Assembly: GCF_001712755.1 (NCBI RefSeq)
Contig: NZ_MDKC01000013.1
Coordinates: 1 to 64,000, forward strand
DNA: 64,000 bases
Direction of reading: 5' to 3'
Source: Gottfriedia luciferensis
GTDB lineage: Bacteria > Bacillota > Bacilli > Bacillales > Bacillaceae_G
Made by a program: the position numbers and the translations under genes. Shown piece after piece: positions 21,283 through 31,668 of the stretch. The notes beneath the pieces were generated by a model that was not told the DNA's origin, searched no databases, and saw only the letters and a list, made by a program, of their open reading frames with translations. Numbering within the stretch: the stretch's first letter is position 1; each line of letters begins with the position of its first letter.

Positions 21283-22383
21283 ATGCCATTAACAGCAGGA
21301 ATCGTAGGATTACCAAACGTAGGAAAGTCGACATTATTTAATGCAATTACACAAGCAGGTGCTGAATCAGCAAACTATCCGTTTTGTACAATTGATCCAA
21401 ACGTAGGTGTGGTAGAAGTACCAGATTACCGTTTAGTAAAATTAACTGAATTAGTTCAACCTAAAAAAACTGTTCCAACAACTTTTGAATTTACTGATAT
21501 CGCAGGGATCGTTAAAGGTGCAAGTAAAGGTGAAGGTTTAGGAAATAAGTTTTTATCTCATATTCGTGAAGTAGACGCAATTTGCCAAGTAGTACGTTGC
21601 TTTGTAGATGATAATATTACTCACGTATCTGGAAAAGTAGATCCAATAGCAGATATTGAAACAATTAACTTAGAACTAATTCTTGCAGACTTAGAATCTG
21701 TTGAAAAACGTATTGATCGTGTAGCTAAATTAGCGAAGCAAAAAGATAAAGATGCATCTTATGAACATGAAATTTTAGTGAAATTAAGAGATGCATTTGA
21801 AAATGATAAGCCGGCTCGTTCAGTAGAGTTTACGGAAGAGCAAATGAAAGTAGTAAAAGGTTTACACTTATTAACGACTAAGCCAATGCTTTATATCACT
21901 AATGTTGGCGAGGATGAAATCGCAGATGCTTCATCAAACGAATACGTTGAAAAGGTAAGAGAATTTGCAGCTAAAGAAGGTTCTCAAGTAATTGTAATTA
22001 GTGCAAAAATTGAAGAAGAAATAGCTGAGCTAGATGATGAAGAGAAACGTACATTCCTTCAAGAACTTGGAATAGAAGAATCAGGTTTAGATCAATTAAT
22101 TCGTGCAGCTTATTCTTTATTAGGATTGGCAACTTATTTCACTGCAGGTGTACAAGAAGTAAGAGCTTGGACATTTAAAAAAGGTATGAAAGCACCACAA
22201 TGTGCTGGCGTAATTCATAGCGACTTCGAACGTGGCTTTATCCGCGCAGAAACAGTTTCTTTTGAAGATTTAGCGACTTATGGTAACATGACAGCATCAA
22301 AAGAAGCAGGTAAAGTACGTCTTGAAGGGAAAGAGTATATCGTACAAGATGGAGATGTAATGCATTTCAGATTTAATGTTTAA
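21283..22383 (+). CDS. ychF: Redox-regulated ATPase YchF (Obg family, EngD/YyaF)
   Basis: An Obg-family P-loop protein that prefers ATP to GTP and associates with ribosomes. The 366-residue product has the G1 motif GLPNVGKST, the switch region [29 protein letters not shown], a coiled-coil insert and a C-terminal TGS domain. An in-frame GTG at 21274 overlaps the Shine-Dalgarno AGGAGTG, so the ATG at 21283 is chosen; it gives the B. subtilis length of 366. Transcribed alone before the rpsF operon. Confidence 0.97.
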   Translation: MPLTAGIVGLPNVGKSTLFNAITQAGAESANYPFCTIDPNVGVVEVPDYRLVKLTELVQPKKTVPTTFEFTDIAGIVKGASKGEGLGNKFLSHIREVDAICQVVRCFVDDNITHVSGKVDPIADIETINLELILADLESVEKRIDRVAKLAKQKDKDASYEHEILVKLRDAFENDKPARSVEFTEEQMKVVKGLHLLTTKPMLYITNVGEDEIADASSNEYVEKVREFAAKEGSQVIVISAKIEEEIAELDDEEKRTFLQELGIEESGLDQLIRAAYSLLGLATYFTAGVQEVRAWTFKKGMKAPQCAGVIHSDFERGFIRAETVSFEDLATYGNMTASKEAGKVRLEGKEYIVQDGDVMHFRFNV

Positions 22384-22408
22384 TGAAAATAGCAAGTCAA
22401 TTAATGAT

Positions 22409-22437
22409 TTGCTATCTTAAAAAAACTATGCTATAAT
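22409..22437 (+). promoter_or_regulatory. rpsF operon promoter
   Basis: TTGCTA (22409-22414) and TATAAT (22432-22437) with a 17-base spacer. The -35 lies in the right arm of a hairpin (ATAGCAA.../...TTGCTAT, 22389-22415) that follows ychF and lacks a T run. Confidence 0.7.
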
Positions 22438-22454
22438 TCTAACTCGTGAGTGAT

Positions 22455-22508
22455 TAATTAAATTGCTCCTTGCCCTTAGTTGGGCCGTTAGACCAAAAGG
22501 AGGTGACA
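22455..22508 (+). promoter_or_regulatory. rpsF leader, likely S6:S18 autoregulatory motif
   Basis: The leader has a GCCC...GGGC stem (from TTGCCCTTAGTTGGGCCGTT) followed by CCGTTAGACC and then the Shine-Dalgarno AAAAGGAGGTG. A CCG element next to short stems just before rpsF is the mark of the conserved S6:S18 leader, through which the S6-S18 complex represses its own translation. Assignment is by recalled pattern and position. Confidence 0.65.
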
Positions 22509-22513
22509 TTGTG

Positions 22514-22804
22514 ATGAATAAATACGAAATCATGTACATCGTTCGTCCAAACATGGAAGACGAAGCACAAAAAGCATTAGTTGAGCGTTTCAACGGCGTT
22601 TTAACTGAACAAGGTGCTGAAATCACAAACGTTAAAGAGTGGGGTAAACGTCGTTTAGCTTATGAAATTAACGATTTCCGTGATGGACACTACATGCTTG
22701 TAAACGTTTCTGCTAAACCAGAAGCAGTACAAGAATTCGATCGTTTAGCGAAAATCAGCGAAGATATCATCCGCCACATCGTTATCCGTGAAGAAGAAAA
22801 ATAA
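22514..22804 (+). CDS. rpsF: 30S ribosomal protein S6
   Basis: A 96-residue protein with the S6 pattern [13 protein letters not shown] and [24 protein letters not shown], ending in an acidic tail. S6 pairs with S18 on the platform of the 30S subunit. The frame extends 17 codons upstream through the leader, but GGAGGTG is eight bases before ATG 22514; the GTG one codon earlier (22511) cannot be excluded. First gene of the rpsF-ssb-rpsR operon. Confidence 0.97.
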   Translation: MNKYEIMYIVRPNMEDEAQKALVERFNGVLTEQGAEITNVKEWGKRRLAYEINDFRDGHYMLVNVSAKPEAVQEFDRLAKISEDIIRHIVIREEEK

Positions 22805-22838
22805 TATTTTTTAAATGCTTTAGGGAGGTAGGAATCAG

Positions 22839-23324
22839 ATGATCAATCGTGTAGTACTTGTAGGTCGCTTAACAAAGGATCCGGACTTACGTTATACGCC
22901 AAGTGGGGTTGCCGTTGCAACATTTACTCTAGCAGTGAATCGTACCTACTCAAATCAGCAAGGTGAAAGAGAAGCAGATTTTATTAACTGCGTTATCTGG
23001 AGAAAGCCCGCTGAAAACGTAGCAAACTTCTTGAAAAAAGGAAGCTTAGCTGGCGTTGAGGGACGTATTCAAACTAGAAGTTTTGATGGTCAAGATGGTA
23101 AGAGAGTATATGTAACTGAAGTTGTAGCCGACTCTGTTCAATTCTTAGAACCAAGAAATGCATCAGGTAACCAAGGTGGTTCATTCGGTATGAACCAACA
23201 AAATCAAGGTTTTAACGCTGGAAATCCTTTCGAAGCACCATCTCAGAAGCCTAGCTTTAATGATGATCCATTTGGTGGGACAAGCAAAACGATTGATATT
23301 ACTGATGACGATCTTCCTTTCTAA
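22839..23324 (+). CDS. ssb: Single-stranded DNA-binding protein SsbA
   Basis: The essential replication SSB. The 161-residue product has an OB fold (residues 1-105: [23 protein letters not shown]...), a flexible Gln/Asn/Gly-rich linker and the acidic interaction tip DDDLPF that docks partner proteins. GGGAGGT precedes the ATG. Located between rpsF and rpsR as in nearly all Firmicutes. Confidence 0.97.
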   Translation: MINRVVLVGRLTKDPDLRYTPSGVAVATFTLAVNRTYSNQQGEREADFINCVIWRKPAENVANFLKKGSLAGVEGRIQTRSFDGQDGKRVYVTEVVADSVQFLEPRNASGNQGGSFGMNQQNQGFNAGNPFEAPSQKPSFNDDPFGGTSKTIDITDDDLPF

Positions 23325-23398
23325 TAATAAAAACAGTGTAATGCTGAACGGTTAGCATTACTAAAAAATTAATTTTTAAGTAGAGGAGGGAAATAACA

Positions 23399-23638
23399 AT
23401 GGCAATGGGTGGACGCAAAGGTGGACGTGCTAAACGTCGTAAAGTTTGTTACTTTACTTCAAACGGCATCACTACAATCGACTTCAAAGATACTGAGTTA
23501 TTAAAACGTTTCGTTTCTGAGCGTGGTAAAATTTTACCTCGTCGTGTAACTGGTACTTCTGCAAAATACCAACGTAAATTAACGATCGCAATCAAACGCG
23601 CTCGTCAAATGGCGTTATTACCATACGTAGCTGAATAA
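23399..23638 (+). CDS. rpsR: 30S ribosomal protein S18
   Basis: A 79-residue basic protein, the same length as B. subtilis S18, with the conserved [43 protein letters not shown] core. It binds S6 and 16S rRNA. TAGAGGAGGG lies upstream. A strong terminator follows the stop. Confidence 0.98.
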   Translation: MAMGGRKGGRAKRRKVCYFTSNGITTIDFKDTELLKRFVSERGKILPRRVTGTSAKYQRKLTIAIKRARQMALLPYVAE

Positions 23639-23648
23639 GCTAAGTAAT

Positions 23649-23683
23649 AAAAAGTACAGCATTCTAGTGCTGTACTTTTTTTG
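23649..23683 (+). terminator. Terminator of the rpsF-ssb-rpsR operon
   Basis: AAAAAGTACAGCA (23649-23661) and TGCTGTACTTTTT (23668-23680) form a perfect 13-bp stem with a 6-base loop and a T run. Confidence 0.95.
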
Positions 23684-23770
23684 TATTTATGAAAAAATAA
23701 GTTTTATGGTAAAATAAGAAATAGTATGCTTATCGTGAAATAAGTAGGGGTAGTTGAAAGGAGCTTTATT

Positions 23771-24697
23771 TTGAAATCGACTCGATTTATTACCGAGGGT
23801 GCAGTACTATTAGCTATTTACTCAGTACTACTGTTAATATTTAGATTTGTACCGTTTCTCTCAATTTTTATGGCATTCCTTATGCCACTGCCGTTTATTA
23901 TTCTAAGTATTAAATACTCAATTAAAGAATCACTTTTACTTTGCTGTGTGGCACTAGGATTAACAATTGTGATTACCTCATTTAATTTACTTCCAGTTAC
24001 TTTAATGTACTCAACAGTTGGTATAGCATTTGGGTATCTATTGAAAAATGAGCGAAGTAAAGGAGAGATATTACTTACTAGTACTTTCTTATATTTAATA
24101 CATACAGTACTATCGTACATACTATTCAAAGCTGTTTTTCATATTGATTTCGTTAAAGAGAATATAAACTTGGCAACGGAAGCTATCGAAAAAAGTAAGG
24201 AACTTAGTGCCAGTCTTGGTACTAACGCCAATGAAAAAGCATTAGATAGTCTTACAAATGCTATTAAATTAATCCCTACATTAATTCCTTCAATACTGTT
24301 AATGGTTAGTTTTATACTTGCTTTTTTAACTCAACTTGTAACTTTTCCATTAATAAGAAGATTAGGTTATAAAACTCCGAAATTTAAGCCATTTAGAGAG
24401 TTTAGACTCCCAGTAGGATTCATGTGGTTCTTTTTAATTGTAATGATTTTTTCATTCTTCAATTTGAAACAAAGTAGTTTCCTCAGTACAGCAGTGATTA
24501 ATTTAACATATGTACTTCAAATTTTACTGCTCGTTCAAGGTTACGCTTCAATATTTTATTTTAGTTATTTAAAACATTTTTCTAAAGCGGTACCAATTAT
24601 TATATTGATCGCAAGTTTTATCATTCAACCATTAATTTATATTGTTTTACTAATTGGAATTGTCTCAATTGGAATATTTAATAGAAGAAAAATTTAA
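23771..24697 (+). CDS. yybS: YybS family membrane protein (DUF2232)
   Basis: A 308-residue, strongly hydrophobic protein with roughly eight predicted membrane segments and a soluble loop near residues 125-165. It matches YybS by length, position directly before gdpP, and the N-terminal ITEGAVLLAIYSVLLLIFRFVP. The role is not firmly known; the family has been compared with membrane substrate-binding components. It starts at TTG (23771) after AAAGGAG. Likely cotranscribed with gdpP. Confidence 0.88.
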   Translation: MKSTRFITEGAVLLAIYSVLLLIFRFVPFLSIFMAFLMPLPFIILSIKYSIKESLLLCCVALGLTIVITSFNLLPVTLMYSTVGIAFGYLLKNERSKGEILLTSTFLYLIHTVLSYILFKAVFHIDFVKENINLATEAIEKSKELSASLGTNANEKALDSLTNAIKLIPTLIPSILLMVSFILAFLTQLVTFPLIRRLGYKTPKFKPFREFRLPVGFMWFFLIVMIFSFFNLKQSSFLSTAVINLTYVLQILLLVQGYASIFYFSYLKHFSKAVPIIILIASFIIQPLIYIVLLIGIVSIGIFNRRKI

Positions 24698-24788
24698 ACT
24701 TAAAACATATTTGTTACTAATTTGTTGTGAGAAAGTGAATAAACTTTAATATGTAAGTTAGATTTTATTTGGCTTAGGGGTTGAACAT

Positions 24789-26765
24789 ATGCAAGATTTT
24801 CATAAGAAACAGATGTTTCTTATACCCGTCTATCTTTTAACTGCTCTTTCAGTGTTTCTGATCGGAACTGTAGTCTATATTCAACCTAAAATAGGGATAA
24901 TTTTTATCGTTATCTTTTTATGCGTTATTTTTCTAGTTGTAAAGTTAGAAATTAAGTACCGCTACGTTTTAGATATGTATATAGAATCAGTTATGTCGAG
25001 AGTGAAAAATTTAAGTAACGAAGCAATTACAGAAATGCCAATTGGAGTATTACTTTATGATAGAGAGTACCATATTGAATGGGGCAATCAATATATTTTA
25101 AATATTTTAGATGATCGTTCATTAATTGGTAAACACATATATGATCTATCTGAAGGATTAATGGCTTTAATTTCGAAAAAAGAGAAAAAAGAAGATGTAT
25201 TGAATATAAGTAAAAGAACATATCGGGTAGTTATTAAAAGGGAAGAGCGATATATTTACTTATTTGATGTGACAGAACAAGCACAACTAGAGAAGTTATA
25301 CGAAGATCAAAGAACAGTAATCGGAATTATTTTACTAGATAATTACGATGAAATGACACAGGGCTTAGATGATCAGGAGCGTTCTAGTGTAAATGGTGCA
25401 GTAACAACAATGTTAAATAGTTGGGCTAATAGCAATGGTATGTTCTTGAAACGTGTTTCATCCGATCGATATAGTGTAGTTTTAAACGAAGGTATTCTAG
25501 CAGCATTAGAAAATAATAAATTCTCTATATTAGACCAAGTAAGGGAAGAAACGACAAAGCGTAATTTACCTCTTACTCTAAGCGTCGGTGTAGGAGTAGG
25601 TAGCTTGAATTTAACCGAACTTGGCCAACTAGCTCAATCTGGTTTAGATTTAGCACTAGGGCGCGGGGGAGATCAAGTAACTGTAAAAAATATTAACGGT
25701 AAAGTAAAGTTTTTTGGTGGGAAAACTAACCCTGTAGAAAAGAGAACGAGGGTTAGAGCGAGGGTAATCTCGCATGCATTAAGAGATTTAATGAAGAGTA
25801 GCACCAATGTTATGATAATGGGTCATAAGTTACCTGACATGGATGCTCTTGGTTCAGCAGTTGGGATCTTAAAAATGGTAATGCATAATGAAGTGGATGG
25901 TTATGTAGTAATTGATAAAGATGAAGTAGATAAAAGTGTTAATCGTTTGATGAGGGAAATGTCTAAAAATGAACAATTTATGTCTTGTTTTATTTCACCC
26001 GAAAAAGCAAAAGAACTTATTTCTGAAGATACATTAATAATCGTAGTAGATACTCATAGACCGACAATGGTTGAAGAAGAATCACTTTTAAATGAGACAG
26101 ATAAAATTGTTGTTATAGACCATCATCGAAGAGGAGAGGACTTCATTAAGGATGCAATTCTAGTTTATATGGAGCCGTACGCTTCCTCTACTGCAGAATT
26201 AGTAACTGAGTTGTTGGAGTACCAGCCTAAGAAAATAAAATTAAGCATGCTTGAGGCAACAGCCTTGCTTGCAGGTATTATTGTTGATACAAAGAGTTTT
26301 ACTTTCCGAACAGGGGCACGAACTTTTGATGCAGCGTCTTACTTACGTTCGAATGGGGCGGATACGATCCTCGTTCAAAATTTACTAAAACAAGATATGA
26401 ATGAATATATTCGCAAAGCAGAATTGATAGAGGAAGCCTATATGTACAAAGAGGGCTTTGCGATTAGTTTTGGAAAAGACAAAGTAAACTATGATCAAGT
26501 ATTAATCGCTAAGGCTGCAGATACATTATTAACGATGACTGATGTCATTGCATCTTTTGTTATTGCGAAAAGGTCAGATAATGTTGTTAGCATCAGCAGT
26601 CGATCATTAGGGAATATAAATGTTCAATTAATAATGGAAGAGCTTGGCGGTGGCGGTCACTTAACAAATGCTGCTGCACAAATTGAATCTTCTTCAATCA
26701 GAGAAGTTGAACAACGTTTATTGAGAATAATCGATGAATATATTGAAGGGAGAACAAACAAATGA
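24789..26765 (+). CDS. gdpP: Cyclic-di-AMP phosphodiesterase GdpP
   Basis: Hydrolyses c-di-AMP to pApA, tuning potassium, osmotic and cell-wall homeostasis. The 658-residue product has two membrane helices (about 11-28 and 32-52), a PAS domain (near 80-145), a degenerate GGDEF domain (about 170-300, with GRGGDQ in place of an active signature) and a DHH/DHHA1 phosphodiesterase domain with [21 protein letters not shown] (about 444-446) and GGGGH. The stop overlaps the rplI start (ATGA), indicating translational coupling. Confidence 0.96.
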   Translation: MQDFHKKQMFLIPVYLLTALSVFLIGTVVYIQPKIGIIFIVIFLCVIFLVVKLEIKYRYVLDMYIESVMSRVKNLSNEAITEMPIGVLLYDREYHIEWGNQYILNILDDRSLIGKHIYDLSEGLMALISKKEKKEDVLNISKRTYRVVIKREERYIYLFDVTEQAQLEKLYEDQRTVIGIILLDNYDEMTQGLDDQERSSVNGAVTTMLNSWANSNGMFLKRVSSDRYSVVLNEGILAALENNKFSILDQVREETTKRNLPLTLSVGVGVGSLNLTELGQLAQSGLDLALGRGGDQVTVKNINGKVKFFGGKTNPVEKRTRVRARVISHALRDLMKSSTNVMIMGHKLPDMDALGSAVGILKMVMHNEVDGYVVIDKDEVDKSVNRLMREMSKNEQFMSCFISPEKAKELISEDTLIIVVDTHRPTMVEEESLLNETDKIVVIDHHRRGEDFIKDAILVYMEPYASSTAELVTELLEYQPKKIKLSMLEATALLAGIIVDTKSFTFRTGARTFDAASYLRSNGADTILVQNLLKQDMNEYIRKAELIEEAYMYKEGFAISFGKDKVNYDQVLIAKAADTLLTMTDVIASFVIAKRSDNVVSISSRSLGNINVQLIMEELGGGGHLTNAAAQIESSSIREVEQRLLRIIDEYIEGRTNK

Positions 26766-27205
26766 AAGTAATTTTCTTAAAAGATGTAAAAGGAAAAGGT
26801 AAAAAAGGAGAAACTAAAAATATCGCAGATGGCTATGCAAGCTTCTTAATCAAAAATGGAGATGCTATTGAAGCTACTGCAGGTAATATGAAAACTCTTG
26901 AAGCGAAAAAGAATAAAGAATTAAAAGATGCACAAGCCGAATTAGAAAATTGTAAGAAGCTAAAAGAAACAATTGAAACTTTAACAGTAGAACTAAAAGC
27001 TAAATCAGGTGAGGGTGGCCGTCTTTTCGGATCAATCACAAGTAAGCAAATTGCAGATGAGCTTAATAAAGTACATGGTATTAAACTAGATAAGCGTAAA
27101 TTCGAAATGAATGACGCGATTAGAGGACTAGGTGTAACAAATATTAAAGTAAAATTACATCCTGAAGTAAGTGCAACTTTAAAAGTACACGTTAAAGAAC
27201 AATAA
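26762..27205 (+). CDS. rplI: 50S ribosomal protein L9
   Basis: A 147-residue two-domain ribosomal protein with the N-terminal motif [30 protein letters not shown], a long connecting helix and a C-terminal rRNA-binding domain containing [16 protein letters not shown]. Its start overlaps the end of gdpP by four bases. Same order as in B. subtilis (yybT-rplI-dnaC). Confidence 0.97.
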   Translation: MKVIFLKDVKGKGKKGETKNIADGYASFLIKNGDAIEATAGNMKTLEAKKNKELKDAQAELENCKKLKETIETLTVELKAKSGEGGRLFGSITSKQIADELNKVHGIKLDKRKFEMNDAIRGLGVTNIKVKLHPEVSATLKVHVKEQ

Positions 27206-27232
27206 GAAAAACAAGCATCTGGAGGACTAGAA

Positions 27233-28591
27233 ATGAGTGATTTGCTAAATGATCGTACTCCACCACAGAATATAGAAGCTGAACAGGCTGTATTAGGGGC
27301 CATACTGTTAGACTCAGAGGCGCTAATATCAACTTCAGAACGGCTTTTACCAGATGACTTTTATCGAGCTGCCCATCAAAAAATATTTGAAGCGATGCTT
27401 AAGATTGCTTCAAGGAATGAGCCTCTAGATGTTATCACGCTAACTTCTGAACTAGCTAATCAAGGAGTATTAGAAGAAGTAGGAGGAGTATCATATTTAA
27501 ATGATTTGCTGGCTTCAGTACCAACGGCATCTAACGTTGAATACTATGCAAAAAGCGTTGAAGAAAAATCTACTTTAAGAAGATTAATAAGAACCGCTAC
27601 AAATATTGTAACGGAAAGCTATGCGCCAGATATTCCAGTGGATGTTGTACTAAACGAGGCTGAAAAAAGTATTTTAAAAGTAGCTCAGCGCACAAATGTT
27701 TCTGGTTTCCAAAGTATCAAAGATGTAGTATTTACTACATTTAGTAAAATTGAGACTTTATTTAATCAACGTGGCGAAATCACCGGTGTACCGACAGGGT
27801 TTACTGATTTAGATCGTATGACAGCGGGATTTCAACCGAATGACTTAATTATAGTAGCTGCCCGTCCTTCTGTAGGTAAAACAGCTTTTGCATTGAATAT
27901 CGCTCAAAACGTAGCGACTAAAACAGATGAAAACGTAGCAATTTTCAGTCTCGAGATGGGAGCGGATCAGCTTGTAATGCGTATGCTTTGTGCGGAAGGG
28001 AATATTAATGCACAGGCATTGCGTACAGGTAATCTTGAACAAGAGGACTGGAATAAGCTTACTATGGCTGCTAGTAGCCTAGCTGGTACGGGTATATATA
28101 TCGATGACACACCTGGTATTAGGGTAAATGACATACGTGCTAAGTGTAGAAGACTGAAGCAAGAGCATGGCTTAGGAATGATCCTAATAGATTATCTTCA
28201 GCTTATTCAAGGTAACGGTAAAAGTGGAGAGAATCGTCAGCAAGAGGTATCTGAAATTTCACGATCTCTTAAAGGACTGGCGAGGGAATTAAAAGTACCT
28301 CTAATAGCCTTATCTCAGCTATCACGAAGCGTTGAGTCAAGACAGGATAAACGTCCAATGATGTCCGATATCCGTGAATCAGGAAGTATTGAGCAAGATG
28401 CGGATATTGTTGCGTTCCTATACCGAGACGATTACTATGATAAAGAATCAGAGAATAAAAATATCATTGAAATCATTATTGCTAAACAAAGGAATGGTCC
28501 AGTAGGTACTGTTTCGTTAGCATTCGTAAAAGAATATAACAAGTTCGTAAACTTAGAACGAAGGTTTGATGAGCAAGCACCAGGTGCCTAA
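27233..28591 (+). CDS. dnaC: Replicative DNA helicase DnaC (DnaB family)
   Basis: The hexameric 5'-3' helicase at the fork, called DnaC in B. subtilis and DnaB elsewhere. The 452-residue product has an N-terminal primase-interacting domain (PPQNIEAEQAVLGAILL), a linker helix and a RecA-like domain with Walker A ARPSVGKTAFAL, IDYLQL and SQLSRSVESR. GGAGG precedes the ATG. It ends before a strong terminator. Confidence 0.97.
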   Translation: MSDLLNDRTPPQNIEAEQAVLGAILLDSEALISTSERLLPDDFYRAAHQKIFEAMLKIASRNEPLDVITLTSELANQGVLEEVGGVSYLNDLLASVPTASNVEYYAKSVEEKSTLRRLIRTATNIVTESYAPDIPVDVVLNEAEKSILKVAQRTNVSGFQSIKDVVFTTFSKIETLFNQRGEITGVPTGFTDLDRMTAGFQPNDLIIVAARPSVGKTAFALNIAQNVATKTDENVAIFSLEMGADQLVMRMLCAEGNINAQALRTGNLEQEDWNKLTMAASSLAGTGIYIDDTPGIRVNDIRAKCRRLKQEHGLGMILIDYLQLIQGNGKSGENRQQEVSEISRSLKGLARELKVPLIALSQLSRSVESRQDKRPMMSDIRESGSIEQDADIVAFLYRDDYYDKESENKNIIEIIIAKQRNGPVGTVSLAFVKEYNKFVNLERRFDEQAPGA

Positions 28592-28636
28592 AAAATATTG
28601 TCATCTATCTGATTTCTACTACTTCGAATCTTATCT

Positions 28637-28679
28637 AAAAAATAATCACATAGTGAATCTATGTGATTATTTTTTTTTG
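28637..28679 (+). terminator. Terminator after dnaC
   Basis: AAATAATCACATAG and CTATGTGATTATTT form a perfect long stem with loop TGAAT, followed by a run of T residues. The A tract before the stem could also make it work on the reverse strand. Confidence 0.93.
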
Positions 28680-28726
28680 TTAGGGCAAACTATTTTTATC
28701 AAATTCTTTAGTTTGTATTTACGAAC

Positions 28727-30132
<1,406 letters not shown>

Positions 30133-30140
30133 TATAATAC

Positions 30141-30175
30141 AAAGCCCTTAAATAAAAATTTAGGGGCTTTTATTA
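30141..30175 (+). terminator. Terminator after purA
   Basis: AAAGCCCTTAAAT pairs with ATTTAGGGGCTTT with one bulged base, followed by a T-rich tail. Confidence 0.8.
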
Positions 30176-30192
30176 TTTTTTTAAAAAAACTA

Positions 30193-30222
30193 TTGCAAAT
30201 TTATTAGAAAGTATGATAAGAT
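30193..30222 (+). promoter_or_regulatory. Possible tRNA cluster promoter
   Basis: TTGCAA (30193-30198) and TAAGAT (30217-30222) are 18 bases apart, about 60 bases before the first tRNA. It is the best candidate between the purA terminator and the tRNA genes. Confidence 0.45.
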
Positions 30223-30283
30223 AAATCTTGTCGTCATAACTAGTACTTAGTTTATGAAGTTAAAGTAATATATTTTAAATTGT

Positions 30284-30356
30284 GAGCCATTAGCTCAGTA
30301 GGTAGAGCATCTGACTTTTAATCAGAGGGTCGAAGGTTCGAATCCTTCATGGCTCA
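30284..30356 (+). tRNA. tRNA-Lys (anticodon TTT)
   Basis: A 73-base cloverleaf. Acceptor GAGCCAT pairs with ATGGCTC; the D arm contains AGCTCAGTAGGTAGAGC, the anticodon loop is CTTTTAA and the T loop is GTTCGAATC. CCA is not encoded. First of four tandem tRNA genes. Confidence 0.96.
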
Positions 30357-30375
30357 TCTTTTCTTAAATGAATGT

Positions 30376-30447
30376 GGCCCGTTGGTCAAGCGGTTAAGAC
30401 ACCGCCCTTTCACGGCGGTAACACGGGTTCGAGTCCCGTACGGGTCA
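30376..30447 (+). tRNA. tRNA-Glu (anticodon TTC)
   Basis: A 72-base cloverleaf. Acceptor GGCCCGT pairs with ACGGGTC (one G-T), the anticodon stem CCGCC/GGCGG encloses CTTTCAC-type loop residues with TTC, and the T loop is GTTCGAGTC. CCA is not encoded. Confidence 0.95.
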
Positions 30448-30471
30448 TCCTTTTTTAAATAAAATTATCTT

Positions 30472-30544
30472 GGTCCCGTGGTGTAGCGGTTAACATGCCT
30501 GCCTGTCACGCAGGAGATCGCCGGTTCGATCCCGGTCGGGACCG
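30472..30544 (+). tRNA. tRNA-Asp (anticodon GTC)
   Basis: A 73-base cloverleaf. Acceptor GGTCCCG pairs with CGGGACC with discriminator G, the anticodon stem CCTGC/GCAGG encloses CTGTCAC, and the T loop is GTTCGATCC. CCA is not encoded. Confidence 0.96.
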
Positions 30545-30553
30545 CCATATAAT

Positions 30554-30626
<73 letters not shown>

Positions 30627-30630
30627 TCAT

Positions 30631-30660
30631 AAAAACTACTGTATATACAGTAGTTTTTTA
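30631..30660 (+). terminator. Terminator after the tRNA cluster
   Basis: AAAAACTACTGTA pairs with TACAGTAGTTTTT around a short centre, followed by T residues. Its position four bases after tRNA-Phe supports a single tRNA transcript. Confidence 0.92.
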
Positions 30661-30963
30661 TTTTATATCGACCTTATGAAAATAGAATAAATCAGTTCGA
30701 TTTTACAAAAAAACCTACTTAATTTAAAATAGAAGTACGTGGAGTAGACCTCTAGCAACAAGCTAGAGGTTTTTTTCGAAAATCTAGTGTTTATATACAA
30801 AAAGAATAACACGTAAGATGGTAGTCGTATTATATTTAGAGAGATAGTCCACAAAACGAAATTGCTATGATAAGTTTATTTGTTGCCTAATTTAATATTA
30901 AATTGCAAAAGATATGTATAGAATTGATGGTAGCAAAAACTGACTAGAAAAGGAGTGCGGGGA
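30661..30963. other. Non-coding gap before walR, with an isolated terminator
   Basis: About 300 bases without a credible gene. At 30748-30776 ACCTCTAGC and GCTAGAGGT form a perfect 9-bp stem with a T7 tail, a second complete terminator about 90 bases after the tRNA terminator. The rest is A/T-rich and should hold the walR promoter, but no clear -35/-10 pair was seen. Confidence 0.6.
30748..30776 (+). terminator. Isolated intrinsic terminator upstream of walR
   Basis: A perfect 9-bp stem (ACCTCTAGC/GCTAGAGGT) with loop AACAA and seven T residues. No gene ends just before it, so it either backs up the tRNA terminator or ends a short untranslated transcript. Confidence 0.85.
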
Positions 30964-31668
30964 ATGAATAAAAAAATATTAATAGTCGATGATGAAAAAC
31001 CAATTGCTGATATATTGAAGTTTAATTTAGAAAAAGAAGGTTTTGAAATTGTTTGCGCGTATGATGGAGAGGAAGCATTACAAAAAGTAGATGAGTTTCT
31101 TCCTGACCTAGTTTTATTAGATATTATGTTACCAATTAGAGATGGTTTAGAAGTTTGTAGAGAAATAAGAAAGAACCATGAAATGCCGATCATTATGATT
31201 ACAGCAAAGGACTCAGAATTAGATAAAGTACTAGGTTTAGAAATGGGAGCAGATGACTACGTAACAAAACCATTTAGCACACGCGAGTTGCTTGCCAGAG
31301 TAAAAGCAAATTTACGTAGACACCAAACAGGAGCTCCATCTGAAAAAGAGGAGTCAGTTGAAGTTATTATTGGCTCGCTTGTTATCAATCCAAATGCTTA
31401 TATCGTAACTAAACGTGGCGAGAAGATTGAATTAACTCACCGCGAATTTGAATTACTATATTACTTAGCGAAGCATATTGGACAGGTTATGACGAGAGAA
31501 CATTTACTTCAAACTGTTTGGGGTTATGATTATTTTGGAGATGTACGAACTGTCGATGTAACAATTCGAAGACTTCGTGAAAAAATTGAGGACAATCCAA
31601 GTTATCCACTTTTCATTGTAACTAGAAGAGGAGTAGGATATTACCTGCGTGATCCGGAGCAAGATTAA
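30964..31668 (+). CDS. walR: Essential response regulator WalR (YycF)
   Basis: An OmpR-family regulator that controls cell-wall hydrolase genes together with WalK. The 234-residue product has the receiver acidic pocket (Asp9, Asp10), phospho-acceptor Asp53 (LLDIMLP), Lys in TKPFS and a winged-helix C-terminal domain ([17 protein letters not shown]). A GTG at 30955 is in frame but overlaps the Shine-Dalgarno AAAAGGAG; ATG 30964 matches the family N-terminus. First gene of the wal operon; its stop overlaps the walK start by one base. Confidence 0.97.
   Translation: MNKKILIVDDEKPIADILKFNLEKEGFEIVCAYDGEEALQKVDEFLPDLVLLDIMLPIRDGLEVCREIRKNHEMPIIMITAKDSELDKVLGLEMGADDYVTKPFSTRELLARVKANLRRHQTGAPSEKEESVEVIIGSLVINPNAYIVTKRGEKIELTHREFELLYYLAKHIGQVMTREHLLQTVWGYDYFGDVRTVDVTIRRLREKIEDNPSYPLFIVTRRGVGYYLRDPEQD

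Noticed and set aside
26833-27303. Reverse-strand open frame of 156 codons over rplI and dnaC
   Set aside because: Antisense shadow of two conserved genes; no supporting signal.
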